Shown: one piece after another, positions 22,930 through 35,030 of the stretch
How positions within the stretch are numbered: the first letter of the stretch is position 1
Layout of the letters: every line of letters begins with the position of its first letter
Program-made: the position numbers and the translations under genes
DNA from: Timema cristinae
Lineage: Eukaryota > Arthropoda > Insecta > Phasmatodea > Timematidae
Length of the DNA stretch: 64,000 bases
Reading direction: 5' to 3'
Assembly: GCA_039000515.1 (NCBI GenBank)
Contig: JBCFYV010000252.1
Location: 29,447 to 93,446, forward strand
Notes under the pieces: generated by a model
Told to the model about the DNA's origin: nothing
The model's database searches: none
Seen by the model: only the letters and a program-made list of their open reading frames with translations

Positions 22930-23500
22930 ACCACACCAACCCTGTAACGTTTCCCGTCCCATGGATCTCTCCTCCGATATTTAGCCTGGCCCGCTAACTA
23001 AATGAGTTGTTTATTGTGGAAGCATGCCGACAGTAATCGGATACGTCCTGGGGAGCGTGGACGTTAACGGCGCCTACTTACGCCACGTGGCGCAACAGTA
23101 CATCCGACAGCGCTATGAACTATCCGTGGCTTACGTTAGAACTTGAGCGGTGAACTGTGGTTGAGTTATATGAGAAGAGTTTGAGTCAGTGTTTTGCGGT
23201 ACGGATTCGTGTGTGTACGTGTGTTGGACTTGAACGCCTGGGTTGTGAAGACCCTCTGTCTCCGTGAGGAGGATTTGGAGCGAAGTTTTGTGACAGGGGT
23301 AAGGGTCGTTCAAGTTGGTTCGGTTCTAGGACTGGGTACGGTCAACCATGGACCACATCAGGGTACTCCTTCACTGGTTGCATACCCGGGGCTAGTGACC
23401 AGATGCACTCACGAGTGACCGACCAACTGGACAACCCTGAAGTTCCACGTGAAGTGTATGGTTACGCGCAGGACTCGCAGAGTCTAAGTGCTATATTTGT
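22930..23500. other. GC-richer, CpG-containing segment of unknown nature
   Basis: This stretch stands out from its AT-rich surroundings by a higher GC content and many CpG. On the plus strand a frame from 23194 runs into a good splice-donor-like site at about 23298 (CAGGGGTAAGG), and a possible polyadenylation signal AATAAA lies at about 23693. It could be an untranslated first exon or promoter region of a host gene, or an old solo LTR; I cannot decide. The peptide has no recognised domain. Confidence 0.25.
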
Positions 23501-23949
23501 GTTCTCTTTATTTTTCTCGCAAAGACGATGGTATTTGAATATGAACTTTCGAGGGCACTATTTTAGAAAGTGACTGTTGTGCCTATTGTAGAGTAGCGTT
23601 AGGTTTAGTTGAGATGTGTACTTTACTTAAAATATTTTGCAGTGGCCACTCGCAGCTCCCAATGTTTATATTTCCTGAAGTATGTGTAAAGTCAATAAAT
23701 TGCTTTCTGTGATAAAATTGTAAAGAAGTTTACTATTTATTTTTAAACTAACCTATTAGTGTTTCGACTTATATTTTCACTATTTAAATAATTATATGCT
23801 TCACACATTCCATTCATACTTATAACTTGAATCTATTGTCTAATGAAATTAAGACGAAGGCTTAACCAAACATTTAATTGGAAATATTTTAACCAAAATA
23901 ATGTGTGAATTTAAAATTGAGATATGGAATAATTTGGTATATAGCCTGA

Positions 23950-24490
23950 TTTTTTTTTGTGTAAGCCCTTCTGGCTTATTGAACAATATTTGTTTTGTTA
24001 ACTATTACAGTGACCCTAGGAACCCATTTTCCGGGGTTGGGATAACTCTCATCTATATTAGGAATTATTAGGTATGGCAGATGTGATCATGGTAAACCCA
24101 TGAAGGCCTATGGGTTTAATGGGGAACCTCGTTGTCTTCCAAGCAGTTTATCCCTGACCAAGAGGTCCCTTATTTGTCCTAGTCTACCTTACGAGGGGGA
24201 GTGTTGATATTCATATCTACATCTGGTGACTGAACGAATTTCTTCGTTAATGTTCAGACTCACTATTGCCAACGAGGTGGCGCACAACAATCAACACTCT
24301 CTTGGGCCGACCTTAAATTTAGGGGACCATTGCCAATAGCTCTATGACCACGCCCTTCTCCACTGATGCGACGCGGGCGGTGACAACCCACCCCAGTAGG
24401 ACATTACCCAGAGGCCACCAACATGGAGCCACCATGTGGACCCATATAAATGCATGGAGAGGGCTAAAGGTTTTGTGCTAAAATATATAA
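23950..24490. other. Moderate-GC non-coding block, probably an old repeat
   Basis: About 0.5 kb has a higher GC content than its flanks, with sharp edges into AT-rich DNA near 24490. No long frame, box A/B or terminal repeats were found. It looks like the untranslated end of an old retroelement, but nothing in the window matches it. Confidence 0.25.
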
Positions 24491-27190
24491 CCTCATAACC
24501 ATACTGTCAATGAGATAGATATTTATTAGTGTCATACAATGTTTTACAATAAAAAATAAAAAAATTTTACATGTTTTCTCCCGTTTACAATTGTACAGTC
24601 TAACACTTTGTTCGCAATGCATTAAGATTCGGATGGAAACTTTCTATATAAGAACGATAAAGTTGTATACCCTATTTCTCAGAAACTATGCATGATAACA
24701 ACCTGTGGCATTTTGTATTATGTTAAACTTGTAAATTTAATATGAACTATATTAATAAAAAGCTACAATTTAATATTTACTTTGTTACAATGAGATGTAT
24801 TTTTTATCAAATTAAAATTAAATTAAATATAAAATACGAGAAAATTGTTTTGAAGTTATCATATTGTTCTAAAGTGTAGGATAATGTTTTATCATACACA
24901 AAGAATATTTATTTTACAATAATTTAAACAAAATATGGTAATATGGTATTTCTAAGTTAAATCATGTCTAAACTGTTGAAAAGGTTTAGTCGTTTCCTGC
25001 TAGATGGATCTGTAAACGGAAGTACCTCTACCCGATCTCATCATTACACTTTTTGCACTATATATCTTTTCGTCTTTTTTGTAAGCTTCGCTACTCCCCC
25101 TTCCCTCACCTCATATATATCCTGTTCAGGTAAAACAATTTACTTGACACTGATTGTCACTTTATTACTACTATTACCTCCAAATAGGAGACATTAAAAA
25201 TGTTCCCTATGATATATTTGCTAGATCCATTGTTAAAAGTTTTTTTATAGAGTTGAATTGATTATGTTTAGTTCATACATAATTTGCATAATCAGTGTTT
25301 TCTTGATTATATAGAACTTATTTGTATAACCTTGGTTATGTGAGAAGAGGTGAGAATGCTTTCTCTAATTAATTCCATTCAGGTTTTATACACAAACAAG
25401 ACATTTTCGTTTGAATATATTATTATTTAGTGGTGTATCCAGGAACTTACTTTAGAGGAGGACAGGCATTTGTGTCAAAGCTATTATTTCTGTCTCCTGA
25501 AAGTATTCATCATATTATTTTAGTTTAAGACTTTTTTTAATTACACAAACATGTATACATAGATTGTTAAAAAAAAGGAATTAGAAATTATGGATCTTGT
25601 TGTACACATTAACATCAGTAAAATAATCTTAATGATATTACATGACCTATAGTTTTGTCGATACATCAGTAAACTACAACAACAAAATAATAATATAATA
25701 ATATATTAATAGTGTCTTAGAATATATAGGTAATGGAAATTTTGTATTTTAGGAATAGAAAAATCAATGTTATGGTCCACCACACAGACATTCTCTTGCT
25801 TTTATCTTAAAATAGAGATTTGCTAAAAACCCGTAATATTTATGAAACGAAATAATAGGTCTATACAGTGTTGTAGAAATACTACACAAAAAAATCACAA
25901 ATTAAATAATTTACACTGTTATTTACTCAATGGCCGTATTAAAGACATTAGCCGTGCTAAAGATATTGAGGTTCGAATCATGTGAGCACGCCGTCTAAAT
26001 GTAAGGCTCATATAATTCTAGCAGGGGGAGAATCGAATCCTTTGTCCCAGAGTTGTCATTGGAAAGAACATCTGAGCCTGCGGCCTTCATAAGATCATGA
26101 TCGAAGTGGTAAGCAACCTTGGGGTGTTGGGGGGAAAGCACAGCTAACCAGCGACCTTCAGAAGGCTATGACCAATGTGCCAAGCGGCCTTGGGGGTCTT
26201 CAGCAACGGTCTTTGGCACTCTCTTTCAACATTTAAAACAAGCTAGGTTTGTTGTAACATCACATTCCGGGTCTGACCCTCCCTGGCCTCATGAAGAGAA
26301 GGGTATGATGAAGTGAGGGGAGGGAAGGATTGAAGTGAAAGGCAGTCCAACAGAGCGAGGGAGCAGTAAGTGTAACTTAGTTTGTTCTGTGTCATGGCGA
26401 TGTAAGGAGGTCGGGGAGTGAAGGAAAAGTGAAAGGGGTCTTACGGACGTGATACGCTGTCAGCTGCTCGGCGGTCACACTCTTCGCTATGCTGCTGTCA
26501 GGAGAGCTTCGTGCTCCGTGCTCCCTCTGATCACGAGGGAGGAACGCCTGACGCCGTGGACTGCACACCAATAAATAAATAGAAAACCCCAACGCCCCAT
26601 CCCAATCCTAACCAGAAATAAATAACCAATGAGTACAAATAAAATAGCAATGAGCATACATAATAAACCATTGAGCACAAATATAAAAGCAATGAGCATA
26701 CATAAAAAAACAAAGAACAACAAAAAATACAAGTACCAACGTTTTGGAACACGTATCTACATGTCTGGAACATTGGAAAGGGAGTCATGGGGTGGGGTGG
26801 GTGTTAGGAGGACGGGAGGAAAGGAGGAAAACCATCAGTCAATCAGAGAGTGAGGGGGCATGTTCACGCGACCAAATTCAACCTGGCTACTTAAATTGTT
26901 TAATTTCAGAGACTCCACCAACTTTCAAAAGATCCACATGTGAATCACGACCTGGATCTTCTGCTTTGATTATTTTGATATTGCGACAGTGTTTTTATTT
27001 GTTTAATACTGTTCGTTTCTATGCATCCCGGTTCTCGTTTAACATTACATACAGCCTTTGCAAAGACTAATGCACGTGAAAGACTAAATGTTTCATCGCC
27101 ATTTTGAATCGTAATGATTCCTGTGTTTTTTCGACTGTATGTGGCAACGAGGGAGATTATATCACATTTATATTTACCACTCCCCTGAGG
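24491..27190. other. AT-rich spacer with a GC-richer island at 26100-26560
   Basis: Nothing coding is supported. The 77-codon frame at 24964-25197 (plus) has a hydrophobic Leu/Thr stretch but no start context or family. Around 25965-26045 two box-B-like words (GGTTCGAATC plus; GATTCGATTC minus) suggest SINE remains. The part from 26100 to 26560 is richer in G and C and in purines, without a motif I know. Confidence 0.4.
26626..26712. repeat. Short tandem repeat, about 22 bp x 4
   Basis: Four units built on CAATGAGCATACATAA or CATTGAGCACAAATA, alternating between two variants. This suggests an original 44-bp dimer unit. Confidence 0.6.
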
Positions 27191-27484
27191 TTATTTAAAG
27201 TGGTGCAACGTGACATACATTGGAGAAGATGTGAGGAACGTAGCATTGCCTTGTAGCACTTGTTCTGCATTATCCAGCAAAGCTCTTGCGTCAAGCTTAT
27301 CTATGTGTCTGAATGAAACAGATACAGGTCTTGACGACCGGTATGCGTTGTCTAATAACAACCCTTCTTTATCCTCAGCACTGATTCCATGATCTTGGAG
27401 ACAGCTAAGCAAATCATTTATTTTTTCCTCAAGCCAGCTCTGAATGTCACTATCAGTCTCCGGCGTCCTCAATCGTATGACCAT
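27191..27484 (-). CDS. Unplaced 97-codon ORF, possibly an exon or element remnant
   Basis: The frame starts with Met at 27484, directly after an in-frame TAG, and ends at a TAA at 27191. The peptide is hydrophilic and mixed in composition, unlike the low-complexity frames nearby. An N-terminal acidic helix-like part (IQSWLEEKINDLLSCL) is followed by a block, RPVSVSFRHIDKLDARALLD with an AEQVLQGN end. That block reminds me weakly of a short conserved segment next to Polinton- or adintovirus-like genes in arthropods, but I cannot confirm this. A CTAG just before the Met could also be a splice acceptor. It could be a real small exon or the only surviving piece of a DNA element. Confidence 0.3.
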   Translation of the reverse strand: MVIRLRTPETDSDIQSWLEEKINDLLSCLQDHGISAEDKEGLLLDNAYRSSRPVSVSFRHIDKLDARALLDNAEQVLQGNATFLTSSPMYVTLHHFK

Positions 27485-28794
27485 CTAGCGGCCCACGTAA
27501 CAAAAGCACCTAATTTGTTTGATTCTTTCCTTGACTATAAAAAGAAAGATGCCTGCCTCTAAGCAAGCTTCCACTCATCTGATCTTCTGGGCCACTAGTT
27601 CGATGGGAAGAGGCTGAGATGATGTTGATGGGCTTTCAATCACAATTATTTCCCTCAAGTGGTCCATGCCCCCTGACGTCATCGGGATGTCTCCTCAAAT
27701 GGCGTCAGTTTGGATGTTGTTTGATGTACCAGGTTTCATAGCAGCCGTATCCATTTTATCTGTAATAAAAGTAGAAAATTCAGTAAATATAGTTTTTAAA
27801 TCAAGTAAATTATAATATAAACCACCTAAGTATTCCTCGAAATTAAAGTGCTAATTTAATTTATAATTTGTTCTTGGGGTGGGTTTCAGGCTTAATATAG
27901 TTGTGGAACAATCTGCGCTTTTACTACCCGACACTTATATGGAACCGCGGGTCACTCTAACTACCATATTCTGTGATGTTTTTTTTAAACTTGTTTATCT
28001 GCGCAATGTTAAAAGATTTATCATTAAATTTATATGGAATTCAATTTGACAACTATTTCAAACTATTAGTATTCTATTATAGAGGTTTACTAAACACTTT
28101 TGTCAAACTATTCTATTTCTACCTGTCTATTTTGTAATTTCTTATATTATCTATCCAACATTTAGTCGTTTTAAGGTAATAAAAATATGCCGCCCCTTTG
28201 GAGACCTCAATCTGATCCAGGGCCGTAAAAATGTCCCCGACTGGCACTGGAGGCGTTATGGACGGGGTGGTGTGAACGTTACATCCGTATGCACCTGTTT
28301 TTTGTATTGAAATAGATTTTCATTTCACAATAATTTAAATCAATAGTTCCCACCCTTAACATATCTCAAATTAATGAATAAGTTCATAATATAGAACTAA
28401 AAGTGTCCAGATGTGTTAGGAAATCTCCTCACACACTTAGATGATCATTTACTTATTTGTTGTTAACTACGACTCTCTGAAGTCAGCTTATATTTCCCAT
28501 TTATTAAAACTTCCCCACACTTTTATTGCAAATACTTGTGTAAAATAGCTTCGAAAACCCTATCTATCTATCTCTCTCCCTCTCTTCTCTAATGAATGAA
28601 GCATGGTGTAGCAAGTGAAATAAATACAAAAAGAATGTACTAGAATGACATTTTCTGAAAGATATACTCAAAAAGAAGGCTTCTTTAGCCAGTCGTTCCA
28701 CAACTTTACACATGAACGGTCCATGACGCGTTAAGCTGTCGTCTCATGTGTGGTAATAAAATTATTCTGAATAATCTGGATTTAAATTAAAAAC

Positions 28795-28870
28795 TCACGA
28801 CAAACTCCAACCCGGGACTCCCAAAGAAGAGAATCATACAATCCCTTACATTCCCACTTCACCATTTGGC
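28795..28870 (-). repeat. Weak tRNA-like SINE fragment
   Basis: On the minus strand GGGAGTCCCGGGTTGGAGTT resembles a degenerate box B with T-arm, preceded by a TGGTGAAGTGGG stretch that could be box A. No tail or duplication is visible, so this stays tentative. Confidence 0.3.
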
Positions 28871-29029
28871 TCTAGAGAAGTATAACACTTCATCTTGTAC
28901 CGTGGATATACGCCTGATTAGAGACATACTATGTCAATCCCATGCATCTGTAACAAACATGACTTTGTTTTAGTAAGACCAAATACTTAACAACACACTC
29001 GAAATTTTATTTTTAGGGCAAACTCTTTT

Positions 29030-29110
29030 GTAACTGGTCCTACCGGGATTCAAACATGGGACACCTAGATCAGAAGGTAATCTTGATACCAACTGAGTCA
29101 AGGTGTCATA
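29030..29110 (-). repeat. tRNA-derived SINE head
   Basis: On the minus strand it reads CCTTGACTCAGTTGGTATCA (box A core TGACTCAGTTGG), then a short arm, then GTTTGAATCCCGG (box B). Spacing of about 40 bp fits a tRNA-derived promoter. The first part is much like the D-arm of a normal tRNA, but the acceptor stem does not pair, so it is not called as a tRNA gene. Confidence 0.5.
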
Positions 29111-31317
29111 CAATAATATTGCACAATGAAATCACCTTTAATTAATACAATATTTGCCATTTAGCACTTATAAAACCAAAAAAATTAATAATTACCAATT
29201 TTGTTAGTGAAAAAGTTATAATTTAGCATATAAAAACACCAATTTAATACATTATTCATATTTTAAAACAATTTTACATGATGCTGTTTTGTTTTTTAAA
29301 TTTTTTAAAAAGCTAATTATTATTTCTTACAAGTCTGGTCTCTCATTGGCCAGCAATTACCAACCATTTGCAGTCAATTCCTCCAGAGAGATACCAAAGG
29401 CCATCAGATCCACGAATGTCTGCAGATCTCCTCGCAGCCCAGTCTCAAAAAAATACAACGCAAAAGCTTAGTTTGATATTCAATATTGCTTAAATTTAAA
29501 AATATTATACAGATTATCTAGATGATATAATGTGACATGACAAAAAGAAAACTCAATACTTCAGTGCCACAATAATATTTATTTCAACCTAAATTTAAAA
29601 GAAGAACAGATTAAAGCCCGACCAAGGCTAGATACAAACAATATAGTGCGTCCATAGTTTAGTTTGCGAGAGAAACTGTTAGCATAGCACAAATCCTTAA
29701 TTAATTGTATCGTATTAAGTATTGTATAGATTGGATAGTTGCCAACTTGTAATCAATTATAATATAAAATACCTTATTTATAAAATTTCATCAATAATAA
29801 TGCATAAGAATGAGCTATAGGCCATCGTGAAATAGTTAAAGAACAGAAGGTTCTAAATGTTTCAACAATTGAAATCTGTAAAGTTTGAAATATAAAGATT
29901 ATCTTCTATCTATAACATGAATAATGTAGGGCCTAATCAATCCTCACCCACCCCTAAAGGCTTAATTCAAACAGTAAATATAATAGGTCATTTTCAGGAG
30001 AAGATGAGGGAAACAAACAAAGACTTGCAATATATAAAAAAGGATCCAAATTTTTCTTTACAAAAAATAGCAAAATAGATTTTAATATTCACAACACACA
30101 TGTTTGGTCAAGATTAACTACTACAGCTCACGCTGGCATATATATAAAAAATTAACATTTCTTTCTTCCAAGAGAAGGCCAAGAATGGCAATAGTGCACG
30201 AGCGTTAGATATAGATAATCTCTCCCAACACTTAAATAAAATCTATTTTAAATAAACATTTTAATTGTTTAAGAATATACCTAACTCTAACGAGACAGAC
30301 ATCTCGAACAACCAGAAGGTTAAATTTAGAGCTATAAGTTAAATATTAAAAAGGGAATTTAGAAATATTAATATTTTTATTCCATAACAATATTTTAATA
30401 AAAAAAATTATATAATAATGCACGGCTTACCCCTAAAACCGTGTAGAACCGATTACATCTTTCCCTTCTAAATTACCTCAATGTATACATAAAGTAACAC
30501 GAATATACTACACAACGTCATTACACCCACGTGTTATAGGGAAGGACCAATGGGGAGGGTAGAATACAAAAAGTCTCCTTATATGGACATGAAATTGCTC
30601 CACATGGAAGAGGGAGGGGGATGAAGTTGTAAATCTTGCCGGCAGGGGTTGTCAGTTCGACAAGCATCACTCACATTTTTAGTCTAATCATTTCTTGAAA
30701 ACATAAACATGTTCGGTGTGGTGCGTGTACCCCGTCGGTCGAGTGGAATGGCAGCTAGGTAGGTCGAGCAATTGTTTGTAGCGGTCGTAGATAGTGCTAC
30801 AATGAGATCAAATAATATCCCGAGTCTTAAGGGAAACCGAGACATTTAGCAGCGTTAGCTCATCCAGGGCGATGATCTATACATGAGTACTTTATGATAG
30901 CACACACCTCACTGTGAAGCGTTAGCCTGTTCTTGGTATCTGTACTTAAAAGCTCGACATTAATCGGGCGTCCTCAATCATTGGCCAAGCTTTACATCTA
31001 TCCTCCATATACAGTACGGTGACCGTTGCAGATCTATTCACTTAATAGATAGGCAGCATTTTGTAGTGGTGAGAACGGGTGTTTAAATACTTTCAAACAA
31101 TACAAGAGTGATATTGAAGCCCAAAAATTGTTTTTAAATTATTTGTTTTCTCGTGCACTTCGGCTGGACGATGCAATGTCTTTCATAAGTGCAAGGGCCA
31201 TAGAAAATTATGGCATTGTGGTATTTTAAAACTCTACCCACAATAAACACATTATTTTGTTAATCCTAATAAACACTTGTTCAAAAAAAAATTAAATAAA
31301 ATATAGTTTTTAGTAAA

Positions 31318-31616
31318 TGGTTGGTGACCTGGTGGTCTAGGTGTAAGGTGTCGGACTTCTGTACTGGGGGTCCGGGGATCAATCCTCGGTCCCAGCACAG
31401 ATTTTTATGATTGCCAAACCCTTCCTTCACCTCTGACAAGGCGTATATTAGTCACAACTTGTGAATGTGTGGAGTGCCAGACCTCCACCGTGGTTTGGAC
31501 TCCACGTTAAATTGTAGGTCCTCCATTTCATCTCAAAATCACTCTACCATTACACATTAGCATAAATGCGTAAAACCCAAACGACTAGTAAGATGCGGTG
31601 CTAATAATAATGATAA
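31318..31616 (+). repeat. Full-length tRNA-derived SINE (SINE-A) with target-site duplication
   Basis: A 299-bp element begins TGGTTGGTGACCTGGTGGTC. The tRNA-like head has box A-like GGTGGTCTAGGTG and box B-like GGGGATCAATCCTC, followed by a body ending GGTGCTAATAATAATG, that is, a short (TAA)n-like tail. It is flanked by the 9-bp direct repeat TTTAGTAAA at 31309-31317 and 31617-31625. Four 5'-truncated relatives lie at 21150, 44850, 53499 and 57700. SINEs of this kind are transcribed by pol III and moved by a partner LINE; a TAA-repeat tail points to a partner that ends in the same way, which I do not see here. Confidence 0.85.
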
Positions 31617-32035
31617 TTTAGTAAACGAAGCCAAAATAATTTTATAATTTGTAGTAAAGAAACATTATTCAATTTATTATAATCACCCCTGTTTATACGG
31701 TTTTAAATAATATTCAGTCAACTACCATCAAAATTAATTATCGTTTAACTATAGCTTGGAATAAATTTTATTTCAATAAATTACCCTTGATTATAAGAAA
31801 CACTTGTTCTGACGTAACTTTATCGGAATGTCATCCAAAAAAGAGTTTGCCTAGACACCCTCAGATTATCTATAATTTTAATTCTCAGATACCTATAACA
31901 CTGGTCAACAAATATTTGGACCCAAGGCAACTCAAGGATGAGCCATACATATTTTTTCCGCTGATTTCAAAACCTGTCCCATAATGCTTTTATCCCCCGT
32001 AGTTTTTAAGTTACGTCCTCTATATGATTATACAG

Positions 32036-32121
32036 TGTGTAAGTAAACTCTCTCTCCAGTGAAGTGTGTAAGTAAACTCTCTCTCCAGTGAAGTGTGTAA
32101 GTAAATCTCTCTCCAGTGAAG
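32036..32121. repeat. Minisatellite, 29 bp x 3
   Basis: Three head-to-tail units of TGTGTAAGTAAACTCTCTCT plus CCAGTGAAG; the third is one base shorter. The GTGTGTAAGTA word is also the start of the 28-bp unit at 52455, which may be chance. Confidence 0.9.
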
Positions 32122-32989
32122 TGGCGAAGTGGCTAGCAATCACAGTTAAGTTGACATAACTCAGTCCCTTCTTTGTTAAAAAAAACCCCTTCAAACCTCA
32201 CTTCTTTTCAAACTATTTGCTGTTCAAGGCAATGAGTAATGTGACATATGACATTCTTTGGACATGATGAATTAGACGTTTGCTTGCTTATTGTCTCAGT
32301 CAGCACTCCTGACCAGTTCACTCTGTGAACATCTGATGCTCTCTGTCATAAGTTGCTATTAATTCAATAAGTGCATATATTTTATAGTGTTTAGAATACC
32401 AATTGGTACAATGTCTAGACATTGTGTTAACCATCCGGACTCTTTTTGAAGTTATACTTCTTTAGGCGCGTTATGAAAAAATGATGAGAGTGAAATTTTA
32501 AGATGCGCGCGCATCACTGTAACACAAAAGTAACAGGTTGAAGTTAAACCGCTCATTAAGTCTCGAAAAAATAAGCTACCAACAAAATAGAAATAGAACC
32601 TCTGTTAGTCGCGCATGTTGGTACGCTCGTCGCCTCTGATCACTGTTTTCATATATATAATATTTATCCACATGTTTCTAGTTTCTACATTCACAACACG
32701 TGTTTTAGTTTCATACAAGTGCGAATTATATATGTGCTAATAAATTATATTCAGTAGTGATTTAAATTGAATATTTTGATTAATATTATTTACTATTCGT
32801 AAATATTAGTGAAAAAAATTGTGCTTATAGACTTTTTCAAGTGCTCCAATATAATTGAGGTTAACTATCCGTATGTATTATTTATTGATATAAATTAAAA
32901 TATTATTATTTAACATAATTAATACTAAATATTATTAAATTATTTTTTATTTTTTAATGATGCCAAAGAAGTATAACTTCTCACGCGCG

Positions 32990-33330
32990 TACATAAGTAC
33001 ACACACCCATTTTTGCTACATTTATGGTGAGGTAACATTTAAAAATAGCAAACATATTTCACTCACCTCATTAAGAAGTGCTATAAGCTTTATTTTGGTT
33101 GCAATATTGGTGACCAAGATAAAAATTGGGGCCCCCCATTTTTGTTGTGACCCCTGTGTCAGACTCCCCACAAGTTGGTCAAGGGGTTCTCGGCAAATTA
33201 ATTTTGGTGTTCCAATGATTTGGCGGGAACCAAAATATCACACTACAGATTGTTAATTTGTCTTATAAACATTTCAGGCATCAATTCTAAATCACCACGT
33301 AAATTCTTTGTTATTAAGGGTTGAGTGTAA
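32990..33330 (+). pseudogene. Relic of a Cys-rich protein with the FGVPMxWREPK signature
   Basis: One plus-strand frame (32957-33256) contains THTHFCYIYGEVTF, then APHFCCDPCVRL and TSWSRGSRQ, then NFGVPMIWREPKYHTTDC. I know this arrangement (FCYxCGE, WAPHxxCxxCV, FGVPMVWREPKxHxxDCYFC, then SKxxRxIxYP) from a widespread family of uncharacterised arthropod and cnidarian proteins that often occurs as repeats. Between the first and second blocks the expected residues (KKCYKLYFGCNIGDQDKNW) lie in another frame. After TTDC the CYFC-like residues and SGINSK continue with stops to about 33330. So the copy has at least two frameshifts and is dead. The function of the family is unknown; paired Cys suggest zinc binding. 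Confidence 0.6.
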
Positions 33331-33339
33331 GAAAAGGCG

Positions 33340-33870
33340 CTAGCCTTAACTTCGCCTAAATGAAGACGATATTATTATTTGATACAAACAAGATTGTAGG
33401 CCTGTGTATTGTACACACCAGGTATCTATTACCTACGTAAGTTATTACAAAAGAAAGAGAACCGTTTCACCAAGAGAATGGTATCAAACATATTTTCTCA
33501 CATGATATCTTGGAAGTTTAAAAAACAATGTTTGTGAGGGACTGTGAACCCTTTAAGCGGTTACTTGAAAGCCTAGAATGTAAATCAACAAACTCCTATA
33601 TTTTCTCCCCCTTTCAACAAATGCTGGTCAATTTTATATCTCAAAGAAAGCTCCATGATAGACCTGTGCATTTGGAACAATTAGATCACCTCGCACATAA
33701 AAAAATATAGGAACTCTTGAATTTATATGAAACTTTTGATGGTCATCCAAAGTATGTCGTGAGAATTAGACCAGGAAACTCATTCACTATCCAATGGTCA
33801 GCTCACATAAAAAAATATTTGAACCCTTCAACAGTTCCTCGGGAATGCACAACAATTGCTTTAGCGTAGG
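33340..33870 (+). pseudogene. Probable downstream part of the same Cys-rich element relic
   Basis: Coding-like plus-strand text continues after the Cys-rich block. A 60-codon frame at 33528-33710 (VRDCEPFKRLLESLECKS and LHDRPVHLEQLDHLAHKK) is followed, after a TAG, by residues such as YVVRIRPGNSFTIQWSAH in the same region. It is in the same direction and immediately adjacent, so I infer it belongs to the same ancient coding unit. I do not recognise a domain. Confidence 0.35.
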
Positions 33871-34632
33871 TAAAAGTTTTTTTTATCTCAGGTAAAATAT
33901 AGATCCTCGAAGGACAACCCTTTTTGGGAGACGATCTTTGAAGGTATCCAACGGACCCTAATGTAACCACTGGTCAATTTAATTGAAGGTTGGGTCGTAT
34001 TATATGTAACAATCGGGCCAGTGGTCATTTGGTCTGCAAGGAAATGCTCTCTTTTCTATTTTATTAACGGTCAGTACCATGAAATGAAGGGGTTAGGTCG
34101 CAATATAAACTCGAAGATTATAAAAAAAAAGCATGGGAAATATAAATTTACATCATAATTAGCTTGAAGATTTATTCATAATATCATAATTAATGTTGGA
34201 CTAAACTGGAGAAACTAAATCATTAATAAGTATATTTTAAAATGTAATTTTTTTTACTGTCAACAATAAAGCACTTTCTCAATAACTTTGTACTAAATAG
34301 CAAGATTTTTAATCAAGGATGTGCAAGTTAAAAAAATTTTTTTACGCTTAAATGACAAAGTTCAAGAAAGTTAGTTTTGAAAATTATAATCAAGTGTTTT
34401 TATTGAAAGTTTTATATAAATTACATTTAAAACATCTGTTCACGTACAATTAAAAGACTTAAAATAAAATTAAAAAAATGTTCCTACATTCTCGAAGACA
34501 GAGCCTGGCTTTAGTTGTGAAATAGAAAATGATTTATGAGAGTTGAAACGAAGGAAACGCTTAATTTTAATGCTATTTATTAAATGTAAAATTAATATAT
34601 TCCCACATTTATTTGACAATATTTATAATTTC

Positions 34633-35030
34633 TGGTATGTTATTATGGCTAGTGTAAATTATAGTATGTGAGGACAGATACTTAACATTACTCTGGTATT
34701 ATGACTGTGTATTTAGTAGTTGTGAGCAGATACTACATTACTCTGGTATTATGACTGTGTATTTAGTAGTTGTGAGACAGATACTACATTACTCTGGTAT
34801 TATGGTTGTGTATTTAATAGTTGTGAGACAGATACTACATTACTCTGGTATTATGACTGTGTATTTAGTAGTTGTGAGCAGATACTACATTACTCTGGTA
34901 TTATGGTTGTGTATTTAGTAGTTGTGAGACAGATACTACATTACTCTGGTATTATGACTGTGTATTTAGTAGTTGTGAGACAGATACTACATTACTCTGG
35001 TATTATGGCTGTGTATTTAGTAGTTGTGAG
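34633..35030. repeat. Minisatellite, 50-51 bp x about 8
   Basis: Seven clean units contain CTCTGGTATTATGACTGTGT followed by TTTAGTAGTTGTGAGACAG, starting at 34691, 34741, 34792, 34843, 34893, 34944 and 34995. A diverged unit precedes them. Units differ at GACTG/GGTTG/GGCTG and at GAGACAG/GAGCAG, which explains the one-base length changes. Confidence 0.95.

Larger units (their letters stand above)
27485..31308. other. AT-rich spacer with two weak SINE-like pieces
   Basis: No gene is supported. A TATC/TCTC microsatellite lies at about 28560-28590. The block 30610-31090 is less AT-rich with scattered CpG and could be regulatory host DNA, but shows no promoter motif that I trust. The SINE-like pieces at 28.8 and 29.1 kb are listed separately. 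Confidence 0.45.

Noticed and set aside
22930..23720. GC-richer segment considered as a solo LTR
   Set aside because: No convincing TG...CA ends or flanking duplication were found; the short shared word CAACCCTG at two places is too weak.
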